From Candidatus Bathyarchaeota archaeon (GTDB lineage: Archaea > Thermoproteota > Bathyarchaeia > Bathyarchaeales > Bathycorpusculaceae): 11,489 nucleotides of DNA. The notes under the pieces are model-generated. The model saw only the letters and a list, made by a program, of their open reading frames with translations. It searched no databases and had not been told where the DNA came from. Positions 1 through 6,524 of this stretch are shown piece by piece. Positions within the stretch are counted from its first letter, which is position 1. Each line of letters starts with the position of its first letter. The translations under genes and the position numbers were made by a program. The DNA lies in the NCBI GenBank assembly GCA_018396615.1, contig JAGTQT010000041.1:1-11489 (forward strand), written 5' to 3'.

Positions 1-16
1 CATACTATATGCTTTA

Positions 17-709
17 TTATTGGCAGGGGCTCTTAAATAAACTTGAGCGAAGTCTAAGGAGAAATAGTAAATTCTTTATTCCATCATCAAACGAGTTTAT
101 TTTAGCTGCACCCAACCGCTTCCGATATTTTATCGGAACCTCTTTTGCTCGAAACTTCTTAAAAGCCTTAATCTTTATTTCTTCAGACAATCCCATTCCG
201 TCAGATGTCAAATCTAATTCTCTTAAAATTTCCTTCCTAAAAATCCACATTCCTGATTGGGAATCAGCGATTTTAACCAAGAACAATATCCTAGAAGCCA
301 GAGTAAGGATGGCATTACCAACTTTATGTAATGGCGCCATTGCTTCGTTCTCCATAAAAGCTAATCTGTTAGTAGTTATGAAATCTAGTTTTTGCTCAGT
401 AAGATATCTAACAAATTTGGGTATGTTTAAGGCGGGATACGTAGCATCAGCGTCTAAAGTTACGATGATGTCTCCTCTTGCTTTTTCAAAGCCAGTTTTG
501 TAAGCCCTGCCGTATCCCCTTCTTGCTTCGATAATGACGGTAGCCCCCATCTTTTCAGCGATTTCTCTAGTGCGATCTATTGAGTTTCCATCCACCACGA
601 GAATCTCGACATCATATCCCATTCTTTGCAACTCTTTGACAGGTATTTCATCAATCGTACTGCCGATTCCTTCTTCCTCATTTAAAGAAGGAATCACCAC
701 ACTAACCAT
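17..709 (-). CDS. Family 2 glycosyltransferase, dolichyl-phosphate sugar synthase-like
   Basis: The 230-residue protein is a GT-A fold glycosyltransferase. It opens with the GT2 signature VVIPSLNEEEGIG (residues 4-16), followed by the nucleotide-binding strand ILVVDGNS (about 36-43), the metal-binding DADA (86-89), and DSQSG (149-153), which matches the D-x-Q-x-G motif of DPM1/DPG synthase-like enzymes. No C-terminal membrane domain is visible beyond a short hydrophobic stretch. Such enzymes move a sugar from a nucleotide donor to a polyprenyl phosphate at the cytoplasmic membrane face; donor and acceptor cannot be read here. I chose the ATG at 707-709 because family members start right before the first beta strand. 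TTG starts at 731-733 (with an upstream GAAGGT) or 761-763 would overlap the preceding gene. It ends in TAA and lies 25 bp downstream of the broken epimerase, probably in the same operon. Confidence 0.88.
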   Translation of the reverse strand: MVSVVIPSLNEEEGIGSTIDEIPVKELQRMGYDVEILVVDGNSIDRTREIAEKMGATVIIEARRGYGRAYKTGFEKARGDIIVTLDADATYPALNIPKFVRYLTEQKLDFITTNRLAFMENEAMAPLHKVGNAILTLASRILFLVKIADSQSGMWIFRKEILRELDLTSDGMGLSEEIKIKAFKKFRAKEVPIKYRKRLGAAKINSFDDGIKNLLFLLRLRSSLFKSPCQ

Positions 710-734
710 CTTAGGGATGTTTGAACCCGACAAT

Positions 735-1745
735 TCAAAACCTTCTAGAAGCAACCTTGACAAGATTTTTCAACTTCTCAGGCTTAACGGTCTCTTTCAC
801 CATGTTTCTTGCAGCTAAACGCAGCGATTCAACGCTTCCATGTTTAGGCTTCCACCCATGCATCTTGAGCTTAGAAATGTCAAGGAGCATTTCTTTCACG
901 TCGCCTCTCCAACCTCTCCCGCCGTCCACTCCTCCGGTACAGCGAATCTCGACTGAATGTAAGCCTATCTCCTCCGCCACGATCTTAGCTATCGTTAAAA
1001 CGTTCACGCTATCTTCAGACCCTACATTATAAATTTCCACATGGCTTCGCATATTCTCAGCAGAAGCAAGAATGGCTTCCACGCAATCATCTACATACAA
1101 ATAGGACTTGCTTTGGGCTCCGTCACCAAGCACCTCGAGCACACCAAGGTTGTTCTCAAGCTTTCTTATAAAATCGTAGATGACTCCGTGGGTACTTCTC
1201 GGACCAATGATGTTAGCAAGTCTACATATTGAACTTCTGAATCCAAACATGTGCGAGTATCCCGAGATTAATGATTCGCATGCAAGCTTTGACGCTCCTT
1301 AAAGAGAGATCGGCTTTAACGGACCGTAATCCTCTGGTGTAGGGACTACCTTAGCCTCGCCATAAACCGCAGAAGTGGAAGTGAAGACGATACTTCGGCA
1401 GCCATCACTTTTCCTCATGGTTTCCAAAAGATTATAGGTCACTAGAAAATTTTGCTCGTAATCAACCCTAGTGTCTGAAACACCAACCCTAACGTCAGCA
1501 TTAGCTGCCAAATGAAAAACAATATCACATCCGTCCATAGCATTTTTTATATCGGCAGGTTTAAGCATATCACCCTTAACGAACCTAAAGTTTGGATGGT
1601 TAAGCCACCTAACAGCATTTTTCAGCATGCCATTTCTCAAATTGTCTAAAACCACAACTTCATTTCCACGATTCATCATTGTATCAACTAAATGGCTTCC
1701 TATGAAACCCGCGCCACCTGTAACAAGAACCCTGTTAAACTTCAT
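735..1745 (-). pseudogene. NAD-dependent nucleotide-sugar epimerase (GalE-like), interrupted by in-frame TAA at the catalytic Tyr
   Basis: Read through, this frame gives 336 residues, normal for an extended short-chain dehydrogenase of the UDP-glucose 4-epimerase/dehydratase group. The Rossmann motif TGGAGFIGSH is at 9-18, the acidic cofactor-binding region VVLDNLRNG at 31-39, HLAANADV at 78-85, and the Ser/Thr region FTSTSAVYG at 121-129. Codon 149 (1299-1301) is TAA. It is followed directly and in frame by GASK (150-153), so the stop replaces the Tyr of YxxxK. The second part continues with GYSHMFGFRSS, RLANIIGPR and YLYVDDCV as expected of the family. As annotated it yields a 148-residue fragment (1299-1745) and an open C-terminal part whose first ATG is at 1250. 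Neither should be catalytic. The start ATG at 1743-1745 is preceded by a GGGAAGG-like site. The cause may be a nonsense mutation, a sequencing error or, less likely, recoding. Confidence 0.88.
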
Positions 1746-1852
1746 GCCTTCCCAACCAGCAACTCAGCTAAAAAATCAACTGGAGGCTCAAGCAAGACCC
1801 AGAAACCCAATGCCTCTAAACCCTTTATCGACTTCTCTGACGGATGAACTCC
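1742..1852 (-). other. 36-codon open stretch without a start codon, overlapping the epimerase start
   Basis: Between the acylphosphatase extension and the epimerase, the minus strand has an open frame with a coding-like composition (…GLEALGFWVLLEPP… then VDFLAELLVGKA). Its TGA overlaps the epimerase ATG in an ATGA arrangement typical of translational coupling. It has no ATG or GTG; a TTG lies near codon 15. It overlaps the end of the 1825-1953 frame, so it could be the true C-terminus of that protein after a one-base indel, or chance. I do not recognise the peptide. Confidence 0.3.
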
Positions 1853-1953
1853 TCAATAAGCTTCAAAAGACCATCAACCGCCCTCGTAAGCTCCTCTCTA
1901 GTCCTTACGAGCTCCGCTGATATGATGTCATATCTTTCAGCCATCTCATTAAA
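1825..1953 (-). other. In-frame 42-codon continuation of the acylphosphatase protein beyond a TAG codon
   Basis: Directly after the TAG at 1954-1956 the same frame stays open for 42 codons to a TAA at 1825-1827. The peptide begins FNEMAERYDIIS and continues with AELVRTREELTRAVDGLLK, then LIEEFIRQRSR. It is charged, helical and heptad-like, matching the preceding coiled coil, so it was very probably part of the same protein. It could also be made separately from the ATG at 1942-1944 as a 39-residue peptide. A read-through protein would total 278 residues. I cannot tell a nonsense mutation or base-call error from TAG read-through. Confidence 0.55.
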
Positions 1954-2661
1954 CTACTCATTCATTTCGCCACGCATGCCCCTAATTTCACTTTGAACCC
2001 CCATAAACCCGTCCTTAAGATCCTTATGCATGCCTTCTATAGAACCTTTCAAATCAGCATGCATGTTCACTATTGACTCCTTCAGGTCAGCACGCATCTC
2101 CTTAATATCCAGCCTCGTCCCCTTAATGTCCTCATGCATTGCCTTTATGTCCAGCCTTGTTCCTTTAACATCTTCATGCATCGCGTTAATGTCTATCCTC
2201 GTCCCTTTAATGTCTTTATGCATCTCCCTAATGTTCATCCTTGTCCCTTTAATGTCTTCGTGCATCGCCCTAATATCTAACCGCGCCCCTTTAAGGTCTT
2301 CATGCATTTCTCTAATGCTTGACCTCGTTGTTCGAGCGTACTCAACAGCTGCTCCCAGCCTCTCCCCCAACTCATCCTCCAACCTGCCATACCTGATTTC
2401 GAAAAACTCAAACTCACCCGTAGGCGCAGACCTTTCCGCCACGTGAATCTTCTCAACCTTTATAAGATCAGCCTCAACATCTATGCCCCTGAGAAACGCG
2501 CCTAAAACAGGCTCCTGCGCCTCACACACAACCTGAACGTTCCCATCACGCAAATTCTCCACGTAACCCTTAACCCCAAGCCTTCTAGCAACCTTCTGAA
2601 CAAAATCCCGGTAACCAACCTTCTGAACCTCGCCCTCGACAATAATCCTAGCCCTAACCAA
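1954..2661 (-). CDS. Acylphosphatase domain fused to a 14-residue-repeat coiled coil
   Basis: Residues 1-92 form an acylphosphatase-like domain. The phosphate-binding motif reads GEVQKVGYR (10-18), with Arg18 at the catalytic position but Lys14 where Gly is usual (GxVQGVxFR). The second signature GYVENLRDGNVQV (32-44) keeps the catalytic Asn36. Single-domain acylphosphatases are about 90-100 residues and cytosolic, hydrolysing acyl phosphates. Here about 140 further residues follow: a linker, six tandem 14-residue units (116-199), two shorter 11-residue variants and a charged tail, predicted as one long coiled coil, probably for oligomerisation (inference). The start is a TTG at 2659-2661 supported by a GGTGA site six bases upstream; no ATG would preserve the first beta strand. 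It lies 20 bp after the 120-residue upstream gene. It ends in TAG, the only TAG stop among the genes here whose end is visible, and the frame continues beyond it, so the true C-terminus is uncertain. Confidence 0.85.
   Translation of the reverse strand: MVRARIIVEGEVQKVGYRDFVQKVARRLGVKGYVENLRDGNVQVVCEAQEPVLGAFLRGIDVEADLIKVEKIHVAERSAPTGEFEFFEIRYGRLEDELGERLGAAVEYARTTRSSIREMHEDLKGARLDIRAMHEDIKGTRMNIREMHKDIKGTRIDINAMHEDVKGTRLDIKAMHEDIKGTRLDIKEMRADLKESIVNMHADLKGSIEGMHKDLKDGFMGVQSEIRGMRGEMNE
2065..2316 (-). repeat. Six tandem 42-bp units encoding a 14-residue coiled-coil repeat
   Basis: Residues 116-199 of the acylphosphatase protein consist of units close to I-[RK]-x-M-H-[EK]-D-[LIV]-K-G-[TA]-R-[LIM]-[DN], for example IKAMHEDIKGTRLD. 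Each unit equals two heptads, so hydrophobic positions stay in register. The DNA copies are diverged but clearly alike (recurring minus-strand ATGCATGARGAC-type words), pointing to past tandem duplication. A+G-rich, similar repeats could also mislead assembly or change copy number between strains. Confidence 0.9.
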
Positions 2662-2667
2662 ACCCTT

Positions 2668-2672
2668 TCACC
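2668..2672 (-). promoter_or_regulatory. Ribosome binding site GGTGA deciding the TTG start of the acylphosphatase gene
   Basis: GGTGA on the minus strand matches the archaeal anti-Shine-Dalgarno and lies six bases before the TTG at 2659-2661. This supports the non-ATG start, which is also where the conserved first beta strand begins. Confidence 0.6.
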
Positions 2673-2681
2673 GCACACGCC

Positions 2682-3044
2682 TTAACGGAAAACCGTGACA
2701 TCGTTAAACTTGCATACGGCCAAGTATTGAACAAAGCCTTTGTCAAAAGCCCAATCCTTGGCCTGAGTGTTCCCCCACTTCTGGGCTATAAGGCTTATCT
2801 TCTCTGCCAAGGGCGCTGCTACTTGGCTCCTGAAACGCTCCAGCGGGCTGCGCAGGGCTTCAGCGACCTTCACTATTATCTTTGCAACTGCGTCTACAAG
2901 CAAGGGACTCTTTATTGCGTCAACACATTTTGGAGCCAGGGTCAGTATGGCCCTTTCAGCTGAGTTTAAAGCCTTAAACCATATTCGGCTACGTAAGGCT
3001 CGTTGACGAATGGATAAAATAAAACTTGAACTGAACTCAATCAT
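2682..3044 (-). CDS. Hypothetical helical protein, 120 residues
   Basis: I do not recognise this family. The protein is basic and largely alpha-helical by composition. A short N-terminal segment (MIEFSSSFILSIRQR) precedes a predicted helical core (about 26-95, from LNSAERAILTL through LAEKISLIAQKWGN) and a tail containing WAFDKGFVQYLAV. No signal peptide, obvious transmembrane helix or catalytic motif is visible. Two Cys (residues about 40 and 111) do not form a zinc motif. It is the first gene of the minus-strand set, 20 bp upstream of the acylphosphatase gene, and has a TATA-like element and an inverted repeat at its start, which favours a real gene over a chance frame. The ATG at 3042-3044 has a GAGG twelve bases upstream, rather distant. 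Two plus-strand frames across the same DNA have low-complexity, non-protein-like sequences and were discounted. Confidence 0.6.
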   Translation of the reverse strand: MIEFSSSFILSIRQRALRSRIWFKALNSAERAILTLAPKCVDAIKSPLLVDAVAKIIVKVAEALRSPLERFRSQVAAPLAEKISLIAQKWGNTQAKDWAFDKGFVQYLAVCKFNDVTVFR

Positions 3045-3069
3045 ACCAAATCATGTCCTCAACGAGCCT
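2996..3069. repeat. Perfect 11-bp inverted repeat spanning the start of the 120-residue gene
   Basis: AGGCTCGTTGA at 2996-3006 is repeated exactly inverted as TCAACGAGCCT at 3059-3069, with 52 bases between the arms. The start codon (3042-3044) and its possible GAGG site lie inside or at the edge of the loop, so an mRNA stem could affect translation initiation. It could instead be a trace of an old insertion. No known element was recognised. Confidence 0.6.
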
Positions 3070-3074
3070 AGAAC

Positions 3075-3097
3075 TGCTGCATAAAATCTTTGCAGCA
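3075..3097. promoter_or_regulatory. 7-bp-stem inverted repeat, possible operator
   Basis: TGCTGCA and TGCAGCA (3075-3081 and 3091-3097) are perfect inverted arms around a nine-base spacer. The element sits between the TATA-like box at 3103-3110 and the 120-residue gene, where an archaeal repressor operator is often found. With no regulator gene next to it, this is only a suggestion. Confidence 0.3.
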
Positions 3098-3102
3098 TTT
3101 GT

Positions 3103-3110
3103 GTATTTAA
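3103..3110 (-). promoter_or_regulatory. TATA-like box for the minus-strand operon
   Basis: The minus strand reads TTAAATAC here, a fair archaeal TATA box. A transcript starting about 25 bases on (near 3078-3085) would have a leader of about 35-40 bases to the ATG at 3044, containing the 3059-3069 arm of the inverted repeat. I saw no strong BRE. Confidence 0.35.
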
Positions 3111-3592
3111 TGTTTGTGTTACATTTTTTCTGTAAAAGACGAGAACATTAATAAAAGACCGTTGTTTTAGCTTTTATGCGAAGCCTGCTCTGCCATCAGC
3201 ATCATTACTATCTTCAGCCTTACCATGTCCACAACCGATGCATAAGGCTTAAGTTGGTTTGATCAAAACTTTTTTGGTATATCCACTAGTTTCGTTCGGG
3301 AAAGTCTTTGAAAACCGTTTATGTCCTGTCGTTTTTGGTTTTCCATGCAACATAGCAGTTACCAACTTTTTCCTCTGGATGCTGAAACTTAAGCACAAAC
3401 ATTGATACACGTTAAGGCTTCTCTAATTCTAAGGCTCACATTAGCCTTTCACAGGGCTTCATCAAAAAACACCTTGGAATTTATCTGGAAGTGGCTTAGG
3501 CTATAGATTCTTACTTTAGACTTGCGCCTAACCTTAACGTAAGCTTTAATTTTCTTTGATCCTTTTATTTTGAAACAGAAGGTTAGCATGTT
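3111..3592. other. Gene-poor interval with short unrecognised open frames
   Basis: No convincing complete gene is visible on either strand. On the minus strand a 47-codon frame (3449-3592, from ATG at 3590) encodes a Lys-rich peptide (MLTFCFKIKGSKKIKAYVKV onward). Short frames farther left (starting MFVLKFQHPEEKVGN and MENQKRQDINGFQR) are broken by stops. They may be remains of one decayed gene, possibly a transposase, but I found no motif to prove that. On the plus strand, TTTAATTT (3545-3552) and TTTTATTTT (3562-3570) are possible TATA elements for the rhamnosidase gene. Confidence 0.4.
3577..3583 (+). promoter_or_regulatory. Ribosome binding site AGAAGGT for the rhamnosidase TTG start
   Basis: AGAAGGT lies nine bases before the TTG at 3593-3595. 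An ATG at 3588-3590 is in another frame and stops after three codons. The site therefore supports TTG initiation rather than the weaker GTG at 3632-3634. Confidence 0.45.
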
Positions 3593-6289
3593 TTGTTGAG
3601 GTGTCCGATCTTGGGTTCTCCAGAATGTCCAGTGAATTTGCTCTGCGAGTACTGTGTTGATCCAATTGGGATTGATGCTGCTAGACCTAGATTTTCGTGG
3701 GAGTTGAGGCATAGCGAGCGCGGTCGCCTGCAATCATCCTATCAAATACTTGTTGCATCTTCAGAGGAAAACCTGCGTAGAGATTTTGGGGACATCTGGG
3801 ATAGTGGCAAAGTAAACTCATCCCAATCGGCGAATGTGGATTACGATGGGAAACCCCTTGAAAGCAGCAGAACCTATTATTGGAAGGTGCGGTGGTGGGA
3901 TGACCAGGACAGGGCAAGCCCCTATAGTAGAATCGCCAAGTTCGAAACAGGCCTCCTTAGCTCTGGAGAATGGAGGGCTAAGTGGATAACTGGGGGAAAC
4001 CTCCTCAGAAAGGAGTTTTTGTTTAAGGACAAGTTTAAGCAGGCTAGAGCATACGTCACCGGTTTAGGCTACTATGAGTTGAGAATAAATGGGCAAAAAG
4101 TCTGCGACCTCCAACTCGATCCAGGATGGACAGATTATGAAAAAATAGTGCTATACTCCGTGTATGATGTTACCGAGGTTCTGAATGAAGGCGAGAACGC
4201 TGTCGGCATAATGCTTGGAAACGGCCGATACAACGTTAAAGAGCACAGAAGAAACTTTCACAAACAATATGGCGAGCCAAGGGCAATTCTTCAAATCGAA
4301 ATAGAGCTGACTGATGGAAGCAGAGAGCTCATCTTAACAGATGATAGCTGGAAAGCGTCTAAGGGGCCAATAGTCGACGACGACCTCTATGACGGCGAAG
4401 TTTACGATGCCAGGCTGGAAAAGGAAGGCTGGGACAAACCGGGATACGACGACTCGTCATGGGAAAACGCTAAGGTTGCAGAGCCGCCAAGTGGAAAAAT
4501 GTGTTCGCAGGCAACATTTCCACCAATAAGAGCTGTAAAAATGCTTCAGCCAACGAGCCTAAGCAATCCGAAGCCTGACGTTTATGTTTTTGATTTCGGT
4601 CAAAACTTCACCGGATGGGCTCGATTAACTGTCGCTGGTCCAAGAGGAACTGAAGTTAGACTTAGGTACTCGGAGCTGCTTAACCCTGACGGAACAATAA
4701 ACGCCGTGCCCAATAGGGATGCTAAGGCTACAGACACCTACGTGCTTAAAGGCGAAGGCGATGAGGTTTATGAGCCAAGGTTCACTTATCACGGTTTCAG
4801 GTACGTTGAGGTAACAGGCTTTCCAGGTGTACCAAACATAAGCAGTCTGCAAGGAGTCGTGGTACATTCCGACGTTAAGCCTGTTGGAAGTTTCTCATGT
4901 TCGAATCAGCTAATCAACGATATTCACAAGAACACGTTGTGGGGGCAGGTAAGCAACCTAATGAGTATACCAACCGACTGTCCGCAGAGGGATGAACGCA
5001 TGGGATGGATGGGGGATGCGCAGCTCTCATCTGAAGAAGCAATATTCAATTTTTGGATGGCGGCCTTCTACACCAAGTGGGTTCAGGACATAAAGGCAGC
5101 TCAAAAAGAGGACGGCGGCCTGCCGGACGTTGTTCCGCCATACTGGAGTCTTTACCCAGCTGATCCTGCGTGGGGAACCGCATGCGTAATAATTCCGTGG
5201 AACATGTATCTTTATTATGGCGACAAGAGGGTTCTCGAGGAAAACTATGACGTTATGAAGGGTTGGGTGGAATTCCTAGGTTCCAAATGTGAAAATTATA
5301 TACTGAAATTCTGTAAGTATGGGGATTGGTGTCCACCTGGGCAAGTTAAGTCTTTAACTGTTCCAGGCGAGGTTGTCTCCACACTATGCTACTACGAGGA
5401 CGTTGTATTACTGTCTAAGATCGCGCATATAATTGGTCGGTTGGAAGACTCTAAAAAATACGCTGAACTCGCTGAGAAAGTTAAGGAGGCATTCAATGAA
5501 AAATATTTCAAGAATGACTGCTACGCGCCTCTAAAGGAAGTTTTGGAACAGGTTTTGGCAACAGATTTCAGCCAAACAGCCAACTGCATACCGCTGTACT
5601 TAGATATGGTTCCATCCGACAAGAAGGAGCAAACCGTAAAAAGGTTATTGCATGACCTAACAGTCACTCATGACCATCATGTTGACACTGGAATAGTTGG
5701 AACAAGATATCTTCTTGACGCCTTAACAAAATGTGGACAAGCGGAAGCGGCCTACAAAATTGTATCTCAGACAACGTACCCAAGCTGGGGATACATGCTT
5801 AAAGAAGGCGCAACAACCTTTTGGGAAAGATGGGAGCATCTAACTGGTTCAGGAATGAACTCTCACAACCACATAATGTTCGGCAGCGTTGACTCTTGGT
5901 TCTACAAGGCTTTAGCCGGCCTAAACGTTGACCCTTCACGTCCAGGTTTCGAGAAAGTGATTATCAAACCACATGTTCTAGGAGACCTTAACTTTGCCAG
6001 CGCCTCCCTTAGAACAATAAGAGGTATAGTGGCATCAAAGTGGTGTAAAGGTGAAGGATCTTTGACTATTGAGGCGGTTATTCCCACGAACAGTGTAGGC
6101 GAGGTCCACGTTCCAACAATAGGTCTAAAAAAACCTGTGATCATGGAAGGCAATGAAATCGTTTGGAAAGACGAGAATTTTGTCAAGGGAGTTTCAGGAG
6201 TAGAGTCTGCTATAAGGGTTGACGATTACGTGGCTTTCCAAGTTGGGTCCGGAACGTACAGGTTCAAGGTCACAGGCTCATCTGCCTAA
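3593..6289 (+). CDS. Alpha-L-rhamnosidase, glycoside hydrolase family 78
   Basis: The 898-residue enzyme hydrolyses terminal alpha-L-rhamnose from glycans or glycosides with inversion. It has the full GH78 layout: an N-terminal beta region (about 15-120, starting LLCEYCVDPIGID), the Bac_rhamnosid_N sugar-binding sandwich (about 130-310, with TGLGYYELRINGQKV), a second beta domain (about 320-430, FDFGQNFTGWARL), an (alpha/alpha)6 catalytic barrel (about 435-775) and a C-terminal beta domain. The barrel signature DCPQRDERMGWMGDAQ (462-477) supplies the acidic cluster Asp462, Asp467, Glu468 and Asp475. TTFWERWE (741-748) supplies the likely base Glu745, and MNSHNHIMFGSV (755-766) follows. All key residues are intact. 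No signal peptide is seen, so it is probably cytoplasmic and acts on imported or internal substrates. The TTG start at 3593 has AGAAGGT upstream; GTG at 3632 is an alternative that also keeps the domain. It is monocistronic and ends in TAA before a T-run. No rhamnose catabolic or transport genes are in the window. Confidence 0.95.
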   Translation: MLRCPILGSPECPVNLLCEYCVDPIGIDAARPRFSWELRHSERGRLQSSYQILVASSEENLRRDFGDIWDSGKVNSSQSANVDYDGKPLESSRTYYWKVRWWDDQDRASPYSRIAKFETGLLSSGEWRAKWITGGNLLRKEFLFKDKFKQARAYVTGLGYYELRINGQKVCDLQLDPGWTDYEKIVLYSVYDVTEVLNEGENAVGIMLGNGRYNVKEHRRNFHKQYGEPRAILQIEIELTDGSRELILTDDSWKASKGPIVDDDLYDGEVYDARLEKEGWDKPGYDDSSWENAKVAEPPSGKMCSQATFPPIRAVKMLQPTSLSNPKPDVYVFDFGQNFTGWARLTVAGPRGTEVRLRYSELLNPDGTINAVPNRDAKATDTYVLKGEGDEVYEPRFTYHGFRYVEVTGFPGVPNISSLQGVVVHSDVKPVGSFSCSNQLINDIHKNTLWGQVSNLMSIPTDCPQRDERMGWMGDAQLSSEEAIFNFWMAAFYTKWVQDIKAAQKEDGGLPDVVPPYWSLYPADPAWGTACVIIPWNMYLYYGDKRVLEENYDVMKGWVEFLGSKCENYILKFCKYGDWCPPGQVKSLTVPGEVVSTLCYYEDVVLLSKIAHIIGRLEDSKKYAELAEKVKEAFNEKYFKNDCYAPLKEVLEQVLATDFSQTANCIPLYLDMVPSDKKEQTVKRLLHDLTVTHDHHVDTGIVGTRYLLDALTKCGQAEAAYKIVSQTTYPSWGYMLKEGATTFWERWEHLTGSGMNSHNHIMFGSVDSWFYKALAGLNVDPSRPGFEKVIIKPHVLGDLNFASASLRTIRGIVASKWCKGEGSLTIEAVIPTNSVGEVHVPTIGLKKPVIMEGNEIVWKDENFVKGVSGVESAIRVDDYVAFQVGSGTYRFKVTGSSA

Positions 6290-6309
6290 CCAATTTTCGG
6301 CAGCTCCCC

Positions 6310-6316
6310 TTTTTTT
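6310..6316 (+). terminator. Oligo-U terminator after the rhamnosidase gene
   Basis: A run of seven T on the plus strand, preceded by the C-rich GCTCCCC, lies about 20 bases after the TAA. Short U tracts are the usual archaeal termination signal. Confidence 0.55.
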
Positions 6317-6422
6317 ATAAATCCTAATGTTTTCGAAAAAATCAAATGCCAGCGTTTCCTCGTTGCTGGGTTACTTAACAAAATCTGGAACATTCCTTTG
6401 TTTTATGGCTTTGTATAAGACG

Positions 6423-6428
6423 AAAAAA
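6423..6428 (-). terminator. Possible oligo-U terminator for wecB
   Basis: The minus strand has a six-T run about 97 bases after the wecB stop; another six-T run lies at 6336-6341. This convergent interval (6290-6524) contains no gene I can recognise. Confidence 0.3.
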
Positions 6429-6524
6429 CACTCTCCTCTGTCTAGATTGGTCGTTTTGCCAAGTCACAGCTCAGGCTGAAGGCATCCGCAATGACCATTT
6501 TTTTGCAGAATCCCGGCAGAACAC

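Noticed and set aside
1954..1956. Pyrrolysine recoding as an explanation for both internal stops
   Set aside because: The epimerase stop is TAA, not TAG, and no pyrrolysine genes are in the window; kept only as a remote option for the TAG alone.
2065..2316. Regular repeats considered as a CRISPR-like array
   Set aside because: Units are contiguous, in frame, diverged and encode a coiled coil; there are no unique spacers.
2030..2446. Plus-strand 138-codon open frame rich in Met, Ser and Leu
   Set aside because: It is antisense to the 42-bp coiled-coil repeats and simply mirrors them; the minus frame holds the recognisable acylphosphatase.
2727..3006. Two overlapping plus-strand frames opposite the 120-residue gene
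   Set aside because: Their translations are not protein-like, while the minus frame has a helical, charged composition and promoter-like upstream signals.
4625..4867. Minus-strand open frame inside the rhamnosidase gene
   Set aside because: It lies fully within a clear GH78 coding frame and has no recognisable content.
6290..6524. Convergent spacer examined for an RNA gene
   Set aside because: Only T and A runs compatible with terminators are visible; no tRNA arms or strong long hairpin were found.
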